From: Ypsolopha sequella
Lineage: Eukaryota > Arthropoda > Insecta > Lepidoptera > Ypsolophidae
Assembly (NCBI GenBank): GCA_934047225.1
Contig: OW203989.1
Span: forward strand, 12,127,977 to 12,191,976
Direction: 5' to 3'
Length of the DNA: 64,000 nucleotides
Every line of letters begins with the position of its first letter. The stretch's first letter is position 1. Shown one piece after another: positions 21,916-33,046 of this stretch. The translations under genes were made by a program, and so were the position numbers. The notes beneath the pieces are model-generated. The model was not told the DNA's origin, made no database searches, and worked only from the letters and a program-made list of their open reading frames with translations.

Positions 21916-22417
21916 CCCTTAAATGCATTTTTTTTAAATGAAAGTAGGATATACGATAGAGAAGTGGTCCAGATATATGAGAAAAATAAAAAAAAATGTT
22001 TTTTTCGTTTTTAAGGGGGTAAAATGGTATAAAATCAAAAAGACATTTTTTTTTTCAAATTAGTATAAAAAATTGTTTATTTTTTCATTTTTGTTTTTTA
22101 TCAGTACAATCATTTGACACTAGTTTACAAAAATCCTATTTAATAAAACAAAAGCATGAAATTTTCATGATTTTTTTTCGCGACCTCTTATTTTCAGATT
22201 GGGACCATTTTTTTTACAACTGCAAAATTATGTTTGTACATATTAAAAAAAGCAAATAAAACTAAATTTTACATTTTTTTATTTTATTCCGTAATTATTT
22301 TTCATACAATAGTCTTACAGGAAGAAAAATAAGTGTACGTAAGAAAAAAACAGTTACAAAAGAAAACTTAAAAAAAAAATTATATGTTGCCATTTGGCAA
22401 CAGGATGCATTTAAGGG
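21916..22417. mobile_element. piggyBac-like non-autonomous element, TTAA target site
   Basis: The inverted ends CCCTTAAATGCAT (21916-21928) and ATGCATTTAAGGG (22405-22417) are perfect and are flanked by TTAA on both sides (21912-21915 and 22418-22421). TTAA duplication with CCC ends is the hallmark of piggyBac-type transposons. The 502-bp interior is A/T-homopolymer-rich with no transposase. Confidence 0.75.
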
Positions 22418-22421
22418 TTAA

Positions 22422-22990
22422 TGAAAGTTCTAGCTACGTCATCTAGCACAAATTTACAGTGAAAGCTGACGGTCTATTTGTAACTGGCAACACTGCATAA
22501 TGTTCCCTTTGCCTCCACGCATCACGGTAATGTTCCACTGAGCTTCGCCTCCTCGCGTCACGGTAATGGTAGCTATGGCATCGCCGTATCTTCTCCACTT
22601 TGCATACATTTTTCGGGCTCTGATTTTTGTAATGGTATCTCGTAATATTTACATAAATGTATGAGGAATGTTTTTAGCAATTTCTGTACAGTTACTTCTA
22701 CGTCCTTTAACATTTCCTAGTAGAGCGTAGCTATTTAATTCTTAAATAAGAAGGTAAATACATAAAATATAAGAAATTACCTTGTAAAAAATACCTTTGC
22801 AAAAAAAAAGGAGTTACACGGTTATGTTTTTATTTTTGCGAAATCCATCGCTATGAATACTCTAATTATTATTAGAGTGCATTACAAACTAGAAAAGTAT
22901 GTGTACTGCACATATAGTACAGGCTCGTATATCAGGCAGAAGCAAAAATAACAGTAGACAAGTATGATGGAAGAATTCACCGGTCTGGGT
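22422..22990. other. Spacer with short 'CACGGTAATG' repeats
   Basis: 'CATCACGGTAATGTTCCACTG' and 'CGTCACGGTAATGGTAGC' recur about 55 bp apart near 22520-22570. No gene. Confidence 0.4.
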
Positions 22991-22995
22991 AGGAA

Positions 22996-23067
22996 CCTCG
23001 GTGGCGCAGTTGGTAGCGCGTTTGTCTTGAAAACAAGAGGTCGCAAGTTCGAATCCTGGCCCGGGGG
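22996..23067 (+). tRNA. tRNA-like Pol III unit, UGA anticodon; SINE head or tRNA pseudogene
   Basis: It has a box A (TGGCGCAGTTGG) and a box B (AGTTCGAATCC) at normal spacing, and a six-T Pol III terminator starts at about 23070. CCTCGGT pairs with CCCGGGG over six of seven positions. The anticodon arm TTTGT-CTTGAAA-ACAAG gives a seven-base loop with anticodon UGA. Against a working tRNA: the T stem (GCAAG/CCTGG) has two mismatches, and a serine tRNA would need a long variable arm, which is absent. I read it as a tRNA-derived SINE head or decayed tRNA that may still be transcribed. Confidence 0.45.
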
Positions 23068-23557
23068 ATTTTTTCAAATTCTTGTCTTTGGGTTTGTTTC
23101 TGATTGATATTTTCGAGTTACATTTTATATCGACAAAAGAACTTCGTTTGGGATCGTTTATTTCCCCAACTTTGTGTCAAATATTACCACATTTAGATAA
23201 TTTTTTTGGTATTAATTAAACTACTTGTTTGTTTTAAATATAAGGTCCTAAATTTTAAAATTGTATTAACGAATTCAGGGGTGATTTAATTAAACCACAT
23301 TCCAACATTTTGTTTGCCCATATCAGTTTTGTACATTGCGTAGACGTTTTGTACTGAGCCAATTTGTTCTGAAAAATATGATCTAATACTAATACAAAGA
23401 AAAATATTTTCTGCCTCGTTACTGTAACTTCATTGTAACTTCATTCTACGGTTATTGACACTCTAGATGTCTTATACAGGTTATTTAAAAGTTAAATTTT
23501 CAACGTATCCAGATTTCTCGTTAGTTTAAAACTGTATAATCCACTTAGATTAAATTT
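23068..23557. other. AT-rich spacer
   Basis: Downstream of the tRNA-like unit. No clear SINE body or A-tail can be delimited. Confidence 0.4.
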
Positions 23558-23940
23558 TGTTAATATGTGTTAATTGGAAAACCATTTCGAGATTTAGGTC
23601 TAATAAGCCGTATTTTAGAACTTGTGGTCTAAAAAACCTCGTGATGATGAATATTTTTACGAAAAAGCTGCAACTTCCATTTGCCTTCGTGTGACTTGAG
23701 AAATGGCTGTTTAGAAATGTGTCCTTTGCTATCAAGATAAATTTATAATAATTTGCTTCCGACTGATTTGACAGATGGATGACAGATAAGTAGGCAAACA
23801 GAGACAGACCACTTTTTTATAAGCAATCACACGTCAAATCAGTATAATGTCTAAAATTCTTAAGTGACGTTATATCGGACAATTCTTTTACAAAATCATA
23901 AAAAAATAATGATTAATTTATGTACCAAAATAATGAAAAC
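23558..23940 (+). repeat. Dispersed repeat, copy 1 (pair at 51778-52133)
   Basis: Shares with the 51.8-kb copy 'GGAAAACCATTTCGAG', 'CGAAAAAGCTGCAACTT', 'ATTTGCCTTCGTGTGAC', 'AATTTATAATAATTTGCTTC' and 'CCACTTTTTTATAAGCAATC', in the same order and orientation. This copy has an extra 'CTGTTTAGAAATGTGTCC' segment. Non-coding. Confidence 0.75.
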
Positions 23941-24267
23941 TAAAAAAATTAAGCTATAGGATATTATATTGGCAATATAATATAATCCCATAAAATTATT
24001 GTTCAGCGTCTGATACATTAATATTTACTCTATTTAAAATTTTGAAGCCATAAATAAATAACGTGTAACATAAATGTACTGAGCGTTAGAGACTAGTTAC
24101 CTACAGCATAAAGGGAATCCTAGTGTAGGGACTAGAGATTAATGTAACAATATGAAAATGTTTATGTTTCAATAAAAATATTATTATTTAAACTAACATT
24201 ATAATCTTATAACATTATATCATTACAGTATAAACGCAGAAAGAAAAGTAAATCTGGATGTAAGAAG
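23941..24267. other. AT-rich spacer
   Basis: Nothing recognised. Confidence 0.4.
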
Positions 24268-24305
24268 CTCTGAACCGGGATTCGAACCCGGGACCTCTCG
24301 CTTAT
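24268..24305 (-). repeat. tRNA-like T arm (box B), 3' half only
   Basis: The complement reads GCGAGAGGTCCCGGGTTCGAATCCCGGTTC, a perfect T stem-loop (CCGGG-TTCGAAT-CCCGG) with box B. The 5' half of the tRNA shape is not recognisable because a foldback element begins 15 bp upstream on this strand. Probably a truncated tRNA-derived SINE. Confidence 0.5.
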
Positions 24306-24319
24306 ATTATTACTATATT

Positions 24320-24555
24320 AAAGGTGTGGTCATATTTGAAGAGCTTATTCGTCAATGGTATAGAACAACTTTTACTATGGAAACAACCCGGAAATCACGA
24401 AAAATAAATTTACTGTTCCATAGAAAAATGCAATGCCGCTCAGCCGAAATTTACAGAAGGGCAGATTTTTTTTTCAAGATAACTGTGTTGTTTCCATAGC
24501 AAAAGTTGTTCTCTATCATTGACTAAATAAGCTCTTCAAATATGACCACACCTTT
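24320..24555. mobile_element. MITE with about 68-bp terminal inverted repeats (AAAGGTGTGGTCATATTTGA)
   Basis: The arms 24320-24387 and 24488-24555 match with few differences ('AAGAGCTTATTCGTCAATGG' against 'AAGAGCTTATTTAGTCAATG'). 236 bp, no frame, no certain target duplication. Confidence 0.8.
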
Positions 24556-25286
24556 CTCTTACACGTTTTATATTTCTTCTATAGTAACCAGCTTCTTTAC
24601 TAGTACCGAGCTTTCCTTCCAGGTGAAAGCGTTTGTAAGACGAGACGGGAGCTTATATCTTCCCCCACCCCTTCACCCCGACCGATAATAAACCCTAGTT
24701 ACGTCCCTGTACCCAACTATCTCATCTCTGTCCAGAATTGAATATTCCAGTGGCATGTTCAAATTACATTCCAATACGAAATTACATGATCGGAGGCAAG
24801 GGACGATTGTTTTGCTGTAATAATAAATAAGCTGTAACCCTGAGTGCTTCTGTAACTACAGAGAAGCTAAGGGGAATCGTTACGTGTCCAGTGCAAAATG
24901 CGTAACTTTAAAGTTGGTGTCTATTCATTTACAATTTCCAACAATTTCCTCATTGCCAAAGGTTTGTTGGTAGAGAATACCAATGTATTAAGCTCTCTTT
25001 TGTACAATAAATTGTATTTCGTGCAATAAAGAATTTTATTTATTTTCATAAAATGAAAAAATATTGCCGGAAAAGTCATTGACATAGTCATGGACATTAT
25101 AAGAAAGTATTTTCTACATGCAATATCAACTTGTAACATTTCCAAACAAAGTTAAACATGCACAGAAATTGTTGTCTTTCAAATTATTCCTTATTAATTT
25201 TATCTAAGCATCATTTAAGTGATGTGGCTAAATATATTTCAGAATTTTCTCTTATTCAACTTTTTTATTCGTATTTCATTATAATA
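24556..25286. other. AT-rich spacer
   Basis: No gene. The 74-codon minus frame 24921-25145 shows no motif. Confidence 0.4.
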
Positions 25287-25372
25287 AGGGTTCCGTAAAC
25301 CCGAAGGGTGCAAAACGGGACCCTATTACCAAGCCTCCGCCATCTGTCTGTATGTCCGTCCGTCCGTCGGTA
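25287..25372 (+). repeat. 'GGTTCCGTA' family, 5' part only
   Basis: 'AGGGTTCCGTAAACCCGAAG', 'CGGGACCCTATTACCAAGCC' and 'TCCGCCATCTGTCTG'; truncated after (GTCC)n. Confidence 0.7.
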
Positions 25373-25552
25373 CATAAATAACTTACTTACATAATTATTA
25401 TTAAAAGCTCGCGAATTATTTTAATTTTAATTGTTGCTTGACATTTTCTATTTCATTTTGTATTTAATTTTGTATTATTAATTAAGTTTATTAATTTTTC
25501 TCTCAGAAAGGCTGGAAACCTGGGAGACTATTATCACACCCCCCTCTACTCT

Positions 25553-25690
25553 AGATGTATGTATGTATGTATGTAAATACTTTATTGCACAAAATAAATA
25601 TACAATGCACAAAGGCGAACTTAATGCTAATTAGCATTCTCTGCTAGATGGTGAGGCCGCTATAGTTATAAGTTTATTTTTAATTCAATA
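25553..25690 (-). repeat. LINE 3' end with (TACA)n tail
   Basis: Read on the minus strand: 'GTATATTTATTTTGTGCAAT', 'AAAGTATTTACATACATAC'. An AATAAA-type signal followed by a tetranucleotide tail is the usual 3' end of lepidopteran LINEs. No coding part is attached. Confidence 0.6.
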
Positions 25691-27284
25691 ATCTATTATG
25701 CATGCTATGTTTTTATGTTAATAAACGGCTTTCTGATTCTTAGCAAAAAATGGTATCTATTTTCTTGTTTAAACCTAAAAACCATCATTTATTTACACCA
25801 GAGAAGGTGGTAGGTGTAAAGATTCGGAACACGACAAGAACAAAAAAAAAACCGAAATGAATTTTCTCGTACAGTAAAGTCACTTACGTCCATGAAACGA
25901 CTTCATAAACTAAGCAATGACATGTGAGAAACATCCTTGCTCTGTTTTTCCTTTGCTACACCCACTTTTTAGAGATCCGTAAAAAATAGAAACCCTAACA
26001 GCAAAGCTATTTACGGCCTGTCAATCTATGAATCCATCCGTCCGTCTCGCTCTAAAAAATGCAATTTTTCGTCATCTAGTTTGACATGTCAGAATAAAAT
26101 CCTAATCGTAATACATAGAATATATACATATGCATACTGCATGTCCGGTGGGAGATTTTGGATTTAAGTAATTAGATTAATTAATTAGAAATTAATAATC
26201 GAAAGTAAATGATTTTAAAGATGATGAATGCGGGTTTTTATTTCTGGAAAATTACGCCATCCAAAAACAGTCCGTGGTGTTTGGTCAACGCGATATGGCT
26301 GGATAGCATTCTTTTCATGTTTTATGTTTTGTTTGACTGTTTATAGTCGTCGGATTGTTCTTTTAAACCTGGCTCTTGAAATATCCCAAATTCCATTGAG
26401 GTTAAATCGAGGGAGGGGAGGAACTCTTGGCCAAAGTAATTATAGTACTGCGTACAGAATATCCACTGTTCAAAGTCACTTAAATAAACGAACGTGGTGC
26501 ACTTTAAGGCGCCTCTCTTTCTATCGCGTAATTCTGTTCTTCACCTACTGAATGTTTCGCGCTAGGGCGTTTTACTTTTCCATCCAATGACGCTGAGTAA
26601 ACGGCAGAGTTTTCAGTTTTCATTAGAGCCAAGAGAGCGAACGAGGATGTCAAACGGGGTCAATGTATCGAAACGGGTTCTCCCTGCAGCGCAAACTAAA
26701 AGCATTTTGCAATATACGAGTCCGTGACGGACTCAACTAAAATTTTCTAGACAAACTTTTTGGTTGTGCTCGGGTTCACGTAATACTATTTCCCTTTGAA
26801 TATGAAAAGCTAAAAATTTTGTTGAACGTGTGTGACTTTTTCAATAGTGGTCTGTGCCTCTTAGATTGTCCCGCTACACTAGTTATGCAGTCTGATTTTT
26901 GTTTATTTCTTTTTTCATAAAATATTACTGTGTGTTTTCGTTTTGTTTTCTTTTTCTCTATTTCGGATATACACTCATTATACTCGTAGAATACAATGTT
27001 TTTAGTAATTGTGGGATTAAAACAAAATTATTGATTGTTTTATTTACGTTTACAATTCGGTGCCCCAGCCAAGACGAGTCGAAGGAAGCAGGGCACCACG
27101 TACTTTTTCTAGAAGCGTTTCGTCGTGTTTTTGAACTCTCATAGCTTCAGCTTGGATAAGACTAGGGAGCTCAAATTTTCAGGTTAAGATACTGTTTGTA
27201 AACTTATAAAATTCGTTTAGTTTAATTTGTCTGGCTTTTGTACTTTGGATTTTATTAACACTTAAAATACGTCGATTTCGTCAC
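25691..27284. other. Unrecognised region
   Basis: No motif. A 'GATCCGTAAAAAATAG ... CCATCCGTCCGTC' stretch near 25970-26035 may be a badly decayed 'GGTTCCGTA' repeat. Plus frames 26228-26551 and 26899-27144 have no family features. Confidence 0.35.
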
Positions 27285-27590
27285 TGATTCGTACTTTCTG
27301 AAGTCCTAGAAAGCTGAAATTTGGTATCCAGGCTAGGATTAGCACACAAAAAAACAACAAAAAAAACAAGAAATCTGTAACTTTCACCTTCGAACCCCTC
27401 ATAAAGGTCTGGTTCTGTATTAAATAACAATTTCTATTCCAAACTTCCAAAAGTCCTAAAAGGCTGATACTTGTTACGCAGACTAGGATTTGCACAAAAA
27501 CATTAAAAAAAATAAAAAATCTGTATATTTTACCCTCCAACCCCTCATAAAGGGACATGCAGATCTGGATATAATATTTCCTTACAAAAA
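27285..27590 (+). repeat. Two tandem units of about 150 bp
   Basis: Each unit has 'AAGTCCTA(G)AAAGCTGA', '(A)GGCTAGGATTAGCACA', 'AAGAAATCTGTAACTTT' and 'CCAACCCCTCATAAAG'. The minus open frame 27262-27729 reads through both; the peptide period follows the DNA repeat, so it is not evidence for a gene. Confidence 0.65.
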
Positions 27591-27599
27591 GAAATTCCA

Positions 27600-27972
27600 C
27601 CAAAAACATTTCATGTAAAGGATACTGATGGGGCTGCCGAGTTACTGAAGTGCATCGGGCATGATTGCTGAGGCTCGTACCCAAGATTTCTATGCCATAG
27701 TACGCAACAGAACTGCCTCGCTGATGCACAGGGCGCGCGGCAGCGTCAATGGTCTCCTGAGCAATATTGCCAACAGGACTGATAGTTCAATGCTGAGACA
27801 CTGGGTCTCAGTACATATGGACAGAGTCCCGAGTTACTTTACAATAATATAGGTTATTTATACTAACATAGTTAAAAACTTGTTTGTATTACCAGAGAAT
27901 ATAAAGTATTACTACGTTATTACTAACACCTATGGCCTAGTCCGAAATAAAAATATTTGATTTGATTTGAAA
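27600..27972 (+). pseudogene. LINE 3' end: last ORF residues, 3' UTR and (TTTGA)n tail
   Basis: Frame 27661-27852 begins 'MIAEARTQDFYAIVRNRTAS' and ends just before an AT-rich UTR with 'AAATAAAAATATTTGATTTG', a TTTGA-type tail. The wording resembles the C-terminal end of a lepidopteran LINE ORF2 ('NRTASLMHRARGS'), but only about 60 residues are present and no catalytic motif is included, so this is a family-level inference. Confidence 0.45.
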
Positions 27973-28262
27973 GGTTATGCCAAGTTGTTAAAAAGTTATC
28001 AGATCTTATGTAGAGCCAAGCCCCTAAATCTACAAGGCCTAACTCTACAAACCCAATATCTTACTCAAAAAGTATGACTTGGCCGTTTCATTGAACTGTA
28101 TTACATGACATAACATTAAAGACCAGTGACTTAATTTCATACCATAATGGGAGTGTCTGTACAACGGCCGCGAAACAACCAAGCCATACTTCTTGAACAA
28201 TATGTAGGGCTTGTAGATTTAGGCCATGTACATGAGATCTGAAAACTTTTTAACCTTTACAT
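27973..28262. mobile_element. Foldback element with about 100-bp arms
   Basis: 'GTTAAAAAGTTATCAGATCT' at the left pairs with 'AGATCTGAAAACTTTTTAAC' at the right. Further in, 'CCTAAATCTACAAGGCC' pairs with 'GGGCTTGTAGATTTAGG', and 'AAAAAGTATGACTTGGC' with 'CCAAGCCATACTTCTT'. Diverged arms imply an old copy. No frame. Confidence 0.7.
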
Positions 28263-30099
28263 GAAACGTTTTTGGTTGTTTTAATTACTCCACTATTCAT
28301 AGTTTGGATCTCAGGCGCCACCGTGCATGATTTACTGTTATTATTATTATTGAGAATTAAATCGAGGTGGGAAACAATGGAATTTCATACATCTATATTC
28401 CCAGTGGAAAATAATTATACATTTTATTTTATAATAATAACATGATAATAATGAATACTATATAAATACACACCTATATTTTTACAAGATAATTTATCTA
28501 TTTTCCTGAGAAAAGTGAATCCATCACTAAAATAATAATCAAACCAAACACACACTGTGCCTAAAAAAAATGAACCACAGTTTAAATTTCTAGTAAGTTT
28601 TCTTAATAATCCATACCAAGCTAAATGCACATTTTATAGCATACTTTTGGCAGTTTATTATCATATTTAAAATACAAAAAAGTATATTTCATAATATAAA
28701 AGAGGACATATTTCAGACATTAGAAAATGACGGTAGAAAAAAATCACAAAATAAGCTTTAAAAAAATCTTAAAACGGCGTTTATGACATATATTTTTAAA
28801 GCTATAAATCTGAAAATTTTCAAAATTTTTCTACATTCATTATTTATTTAAGGCATTTGTAGAGGGAGTTTTATTTAAATGTCCTACTGTATCCCCAAAT
28901 CCAAAATAACTGATGTTTTTCATGCGTGGCAATTAATTAGAGCAGGATAGACAATTACTGGACAAATTCCTTTCTGTACTGACAGAGGTGCCCGACAGAG
29001 GGAAAAAATTCCTGACATGTCAGGAAAACTCCTACATCTGGCAACCCTTACCACAGATAGATATTCTCACAATTTATAGCCTGAGTTAGCAAGTGGCTTG
29101 TGTTCACTCTGTTATATTTAATTTCCGGAGTGTAGCCCGTTCTACTTACCTGCTGACAGAAACAAAATAATCTGCACATTCTCCGCAGATGTAATCCTGA
29201 CATGCAATCTCCAACATCATCAGTCAGGGGTCTAAAGGGATAAGGAAGTTGTTTCTAGTACCTCCACGACTTTAAATATACATTCTTAAATTTTAAATTG
29301 TAAAATTTACTTATAAGGCAGGTATTGGAATTTTAAGTACTTGACTGTCTATATGTCATTACCAATTTTCAATAATAATAATAGAGCTTTATTAATACCA
29401 AATATAAATATTAAATATAAAACATCAAATTTTATATATTTCAATACTTAATTTAAAATTTGATTATAATCTAGATTAAACAATTATATAAGTCTGAATT
29501 CCTAAATTATAGATTTAACATTAAATTGGAAAATAACTGTTTTAAAATGTCTTTGTGAATTGTATTTAATGTTGAATTGTTCAAAGAAGAATAAGTTTAT
29601 GTCTTTGTGTAATTTTTCATGTTATCTTTGCCTAATATATAAACGAGTAATAATATAATTACTATAATAACTCTTAATAACTATGATTGTAAAATAACCT
29701 TGCATAACTGGCTGAAAAACAGAAGCAATGATGAGACTGAGTCCCTTCTGAAATAACGTTTTAAAAAAACTTTAAAAAACTTTTTACACATATTAATTAT
29801 TGTTATTTATGATTATCTATTCTATTCCTTTACCTGCTCCTTTCGTAACCTAATAAAATATTATTATGGAATAATTCATCTTTTTACAAATATAATTCTT
29901 AGATAGATAAGTTGCTCACAATAATAATAGTAGCATATATGTATATAACCTTACTCTTACACTCACTACACACCACATCACACTCCATTCACTACTCAAC
30001 TTTACTCTCCACATTTACACATATACACCCTCGCTCATTACTCACAGTACACATTTCATACAACTTCAACAACTTTTGTAAATTAAATTAATTTTGTTT
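28263..30099. other. Unrecognised AT-rich region
   Basis: No gene. 'CAGGAAAACTCCTACATCTGGC' near 29020 echoes 'GTAGAGGGAGTTTTATTT' near 28860 in inverse, possibly an old foldback. Confidence 0.35.
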
Positions 30100-30285
30100 A
30101 AATCTAAGTTAAGTAAGTAAATCTTTCAACTTATTTCTTAACTCTGTATAAGCTATGGAAGAGCGGAGTCTCTTAAGACAAGTAAATATTTGCTTAAATG
30201 GAGACTCCAAACACTGTTAACTTTTTGTAAGATTAAGTTGTGCAATAAACTATTTGTATTTGTATATATTTATTTGTATATTTGA
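30100..30285 (+). repeat. Possible LINE 3' end
   Basis: 'GTTGTGCAATAAACTATTTG' followed by (TATTTG)-like repeats resembles a LINE polyadenylation region with a short tandem tail. No coding part. Confidence 0.4.
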
Positions 30286-30323
30286 ATGCCCTGACTGACT
30301 GACTGATCTGTCAACGCCTAGAC

Positions 30324-30737
30324 CAGGTATGGGCAAACTTTTTTCTACGTGGGCCAATATTTACAAACAATATTTATGGAGGGCCAGATTTTTTAATTTT
30401 TGGCTATAATTCTTTGTTGAAATAAAAGTTATTTTATTTTCCGAATTACATAGTTGGTTTTCCTCATCAGTTTCAACAAAATTAAAAGATCTCTTATGTA
30501 CTTTACAAAACTATAACTATACATTTTATATCCATATCAGGTACACTTTGTTATAAGGACTTAGATATTTATTGGAGGGATAAAATAGGAACAAACATTT
30601 ATTTATGCAGGCAAGTACACTATTTAAGTTTGTTTTAAAATTATGTTATTATTTAATTCTGAGTCGAAGGTCGTGGGCCGGATTGCAACCGTTCGCGGGC
30701 CGGAGATGGCCCGCGGGCTGAAGTTCGCCCATCCCTG
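30324..30737. mobile_element. hAT-type non-autonomous element, exact 8-bp target duplication
   Basis: The ends CAGGTATGGGCAAACTT and AAGTTCGCCCATCCCTG are inverted repeats. GCCTAGAC stands on both sides (30316-30323 and 30738-30745). An 8-bp duplication and CA(G)GG...CCTG ends are hAT features. The interior has 'GGGCCAATATTT', 'GGAGGGCCAGATT' and 'GGCCGGAGATGGCCCGCGGG', the widespread 'GGGCCGGATGTGGCCCGCGG' MITE type. 414 bp, no frame. Confidence 0.88.
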
Positions 30738-30806
30738 GCCTAGACCAAACGACTGCATCTAGGAACATTAAATTTCAAGTGTAGGTTCCTTGTATGACGT
30801 AGTTGT

Positions 30807-31397
30807 TAGATATTGCAACCCGGTATGTTTCTCAACCCGGTCGGGCCCGGTAGCATTCATCGCCAACCCGGTCGGGTCCGCTGGGCCCGGCCGGGTTGAT
30901 GTGTTAGCGATGAAACCTTGTGAAAATTTGCTATATATGAATGGAAAAAGACAATGATTCAAGGTTACGAATCAATATTTATTTCAAACTAGCGAATCAA
31001 CGATAATCACAATAATCAGTCTCACTCAAAGTCTCAAAATCACTATTGATTATTTTTACTTATGGTATGGTATGGACGAATAGCAACTTATTTGTAAGTA
31101 TTATTTTTATAAGTTTAAGCAAGCAGGTCTGTCTGTCTCTTTACTCCTTATAGTGTCTATTTGATAACATAGTATTAGAATGTAGACTAATAAGAAACTT
31201 CTTGAAATATTTGCATAAAATCACAACAAATGTGCAATGTTTTATACCACAATTTGCAATTAGATTAAAAATACAACATTTGTTTACTTACGGCGGCAAT
31301 GAATAAACAAATGTTGTATTTTTAACCTAATTTCCATACCTACCGGGTCCGGTGACCGGGCCCGGTAAGAAAAGCCGGGCCCGGTTTGCAATCTCTA
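30807..31397. mobile_element. hAT-like MITE, 'CCGGGCCCGGT' repeats, 8-bp duplication with one mismatch
   Basis: 'TAGATATTGCAACCCGGT' at the left and 'CCGGTTTGCAATCTCTA' at the right are inverted. The flanks are GTAGTTGT (30799-30806) and GTAGATGT (31398-31405), seven of eight identical. Both ends carry palindromic 'ACCCGGTCGGGCCCGG' blocks. Inside, 'AAAAATACAACATTTGTTTA' and its complement form a separate near-perfect hairpin at 31268-31324. Confidence 0.7.
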
Positions 31398-31405
31398 GTA
31401 GATGT

Positions 31406-31451
31406 CGGGAGAAACGGGATCCACGCGAGCAACGCCGCGGGCGTCCGCTAG
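31406..31451 (+). mobile_element. Helitron-like 3' terminus fragment
   Basis: 'GGGATCCACGCGAGC', 'AACGCCGCGGGCGTCCG', then CTAG at 31448-31451 and T. Only the last 46 bp before the hAT-like MITE border are visible. Confidence 0.45.
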
Positions 31452-31829
31452 TTTATTGTAAAACCACATTACAATTTCAACAACCAGTTAGGTTGTTAGA
31501 TTTTCATTATTATTTCATGATTCGGGTCCTTGTTTGATATGTTAATTAAAGTCTGCGAAACGAAGCGAATGAAATACGAATTTGAAAGGTTTAATTGCTT
31601 ATGTAAGGATCACCGTATAAATAAAACTCACAGAGCTCATCATGAAACTTGGTATTTGAATAAATTTCTATTACTTTATTTTCAATATTATTATATATTT
31701 ACATTATTACAATCATACACGATTTGAGATCACTCGATGTGAACTTGTTCGTTTTAAGGTGGTTTGTTATTGACTAGGTGTAACACACCTCGAATACCCT
31801 CTCTTCCCCTTATCATTCATTTATTAGCT
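31452..31829. other. AT-rich spacer
   Basis: Nothing recognised. Confidence 0.4.
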
Positions 31830-32065
31830 ACTAGCCTTTCGACCGCGGTTTTGCCCGCGTTTATTATATCTTTGCCCCGTTTTTGGCTTGACGATTATTT
31901 CATCCCCTTATTAGCCTATATATTGAATAGGGTCACTACGACGATAATAAAGAAAACCGCAACCAAATCTGTTGAGTGGTTCTCGAGTTAAAAAGGAACG
32001 AACATATTATACATAAAGACAGACAGACAAAATGATTTAATCAGTAAAATACTACAAATGTGTCA
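31830..32065 (-). mobile_element. Helitron-like fragment, inverted
   Basis: Starts ACTAGCCTTTCGACCGCGG; further in are 'TTGAGTGGTTCTCGAGTTAA' and 'ACAGACAGACAAAATG', words usual in the body of this lepidopteran repeat class. The 75-codon plus frame is incidental. Confidence 0.45.
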
Positions 32066-33046
32066 GAAGAAATCATTATATTATATAGGTAAGTTCGGGG
32101 TTACATTACATTACATAGAATTTAATATTATTTTAGTACAAGCAGAAAAGTGTCATCACATGAGTATGAGAAGGTCTATGTACATTATTTATAAATAAAA
32201 AGCATATAAAAATATATGACTTCGGTATCGTGATACATCAAAAGGGGTGTCGTTCATATTAATTTGAACGCGCCCTTTTCATGGACGCGACAAGATGAAA
32301 AATGAGCGGCATTCATGAAAATATTTGTTACATAGCGTGCTTCTCATGTGGCTACGAGTCGATAATAACGGTGGGAAATGAAAATTGTCATTGAAAAGAG
32401 GGTGTACGAATGTTCAGTGATAGTCCACGAGCAAAAACACCTGTGAAACCTCCTCCTTAAATGTTAATTTTAAGAGCATAGCCTACCCTAGCAACTTTTT
32501 TATTACACGTCCAGCACAATTAGTCCAATACCTTATTTGCTTTTGATAGAGGCGATTACTAATGATCACGTAGCGAAACAACAAATTGGTGTGTTTTTAG
32601 CTATGACTGAATTTTTTGTAAAGAAAAATATATTGAATTTAAGAAGAATCCCTTGTGACCCATTTATTACCTATTTTATGAAAAAAAAAAAAACAAGGTA
32701 ATCTCTTAACCGTGTTCTTGAAACGAACGTTTGAGAACCAAAAAAAAGAGGGCGGAATTTTTTTTTTGAGGATAGTATAAATCTTAATACATTGTTTATA
32801 AATATAATCCATAAAAAATCAATAAATCAAATATATTTTTTCAACACAAGGAGAGTCCAAAATTTCTTCAAACGAATCCTCAAAAGTCTGACGTTGTTTC
32901 ATGCTCTAGGCTCATGTACAGATTGTACAGCCTCTGCATCTTTTGATTACGATTATGAAAGTTTATTTTTTTTGTTTCATTGTTCCCTGAATAAAACTCT
33001 GCTATGAAAAGCCCCAGGTTGAAAGTCGCGAAGCTTAAGTAAGTTT
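32066..33046. other. Unrecognised AT-rich region
   Basis: No gene, no repeat pair. Confidence 0.4.

Noticed and set aside
26228..26551. 107-codon plus-strand frame with a hydrophobic stretch
   Set aside because: No recognisable motif, no second copy, AT-rich flanks; compatible with chance.
27262..27729. 155-codon minus frame with hydrophobic segments, as a membrane protein
   Set aside because: The hydrophobic segments are the complement of two tandem 150-bp repeat units; the repetition is at DNA level and the region is AT-rich.
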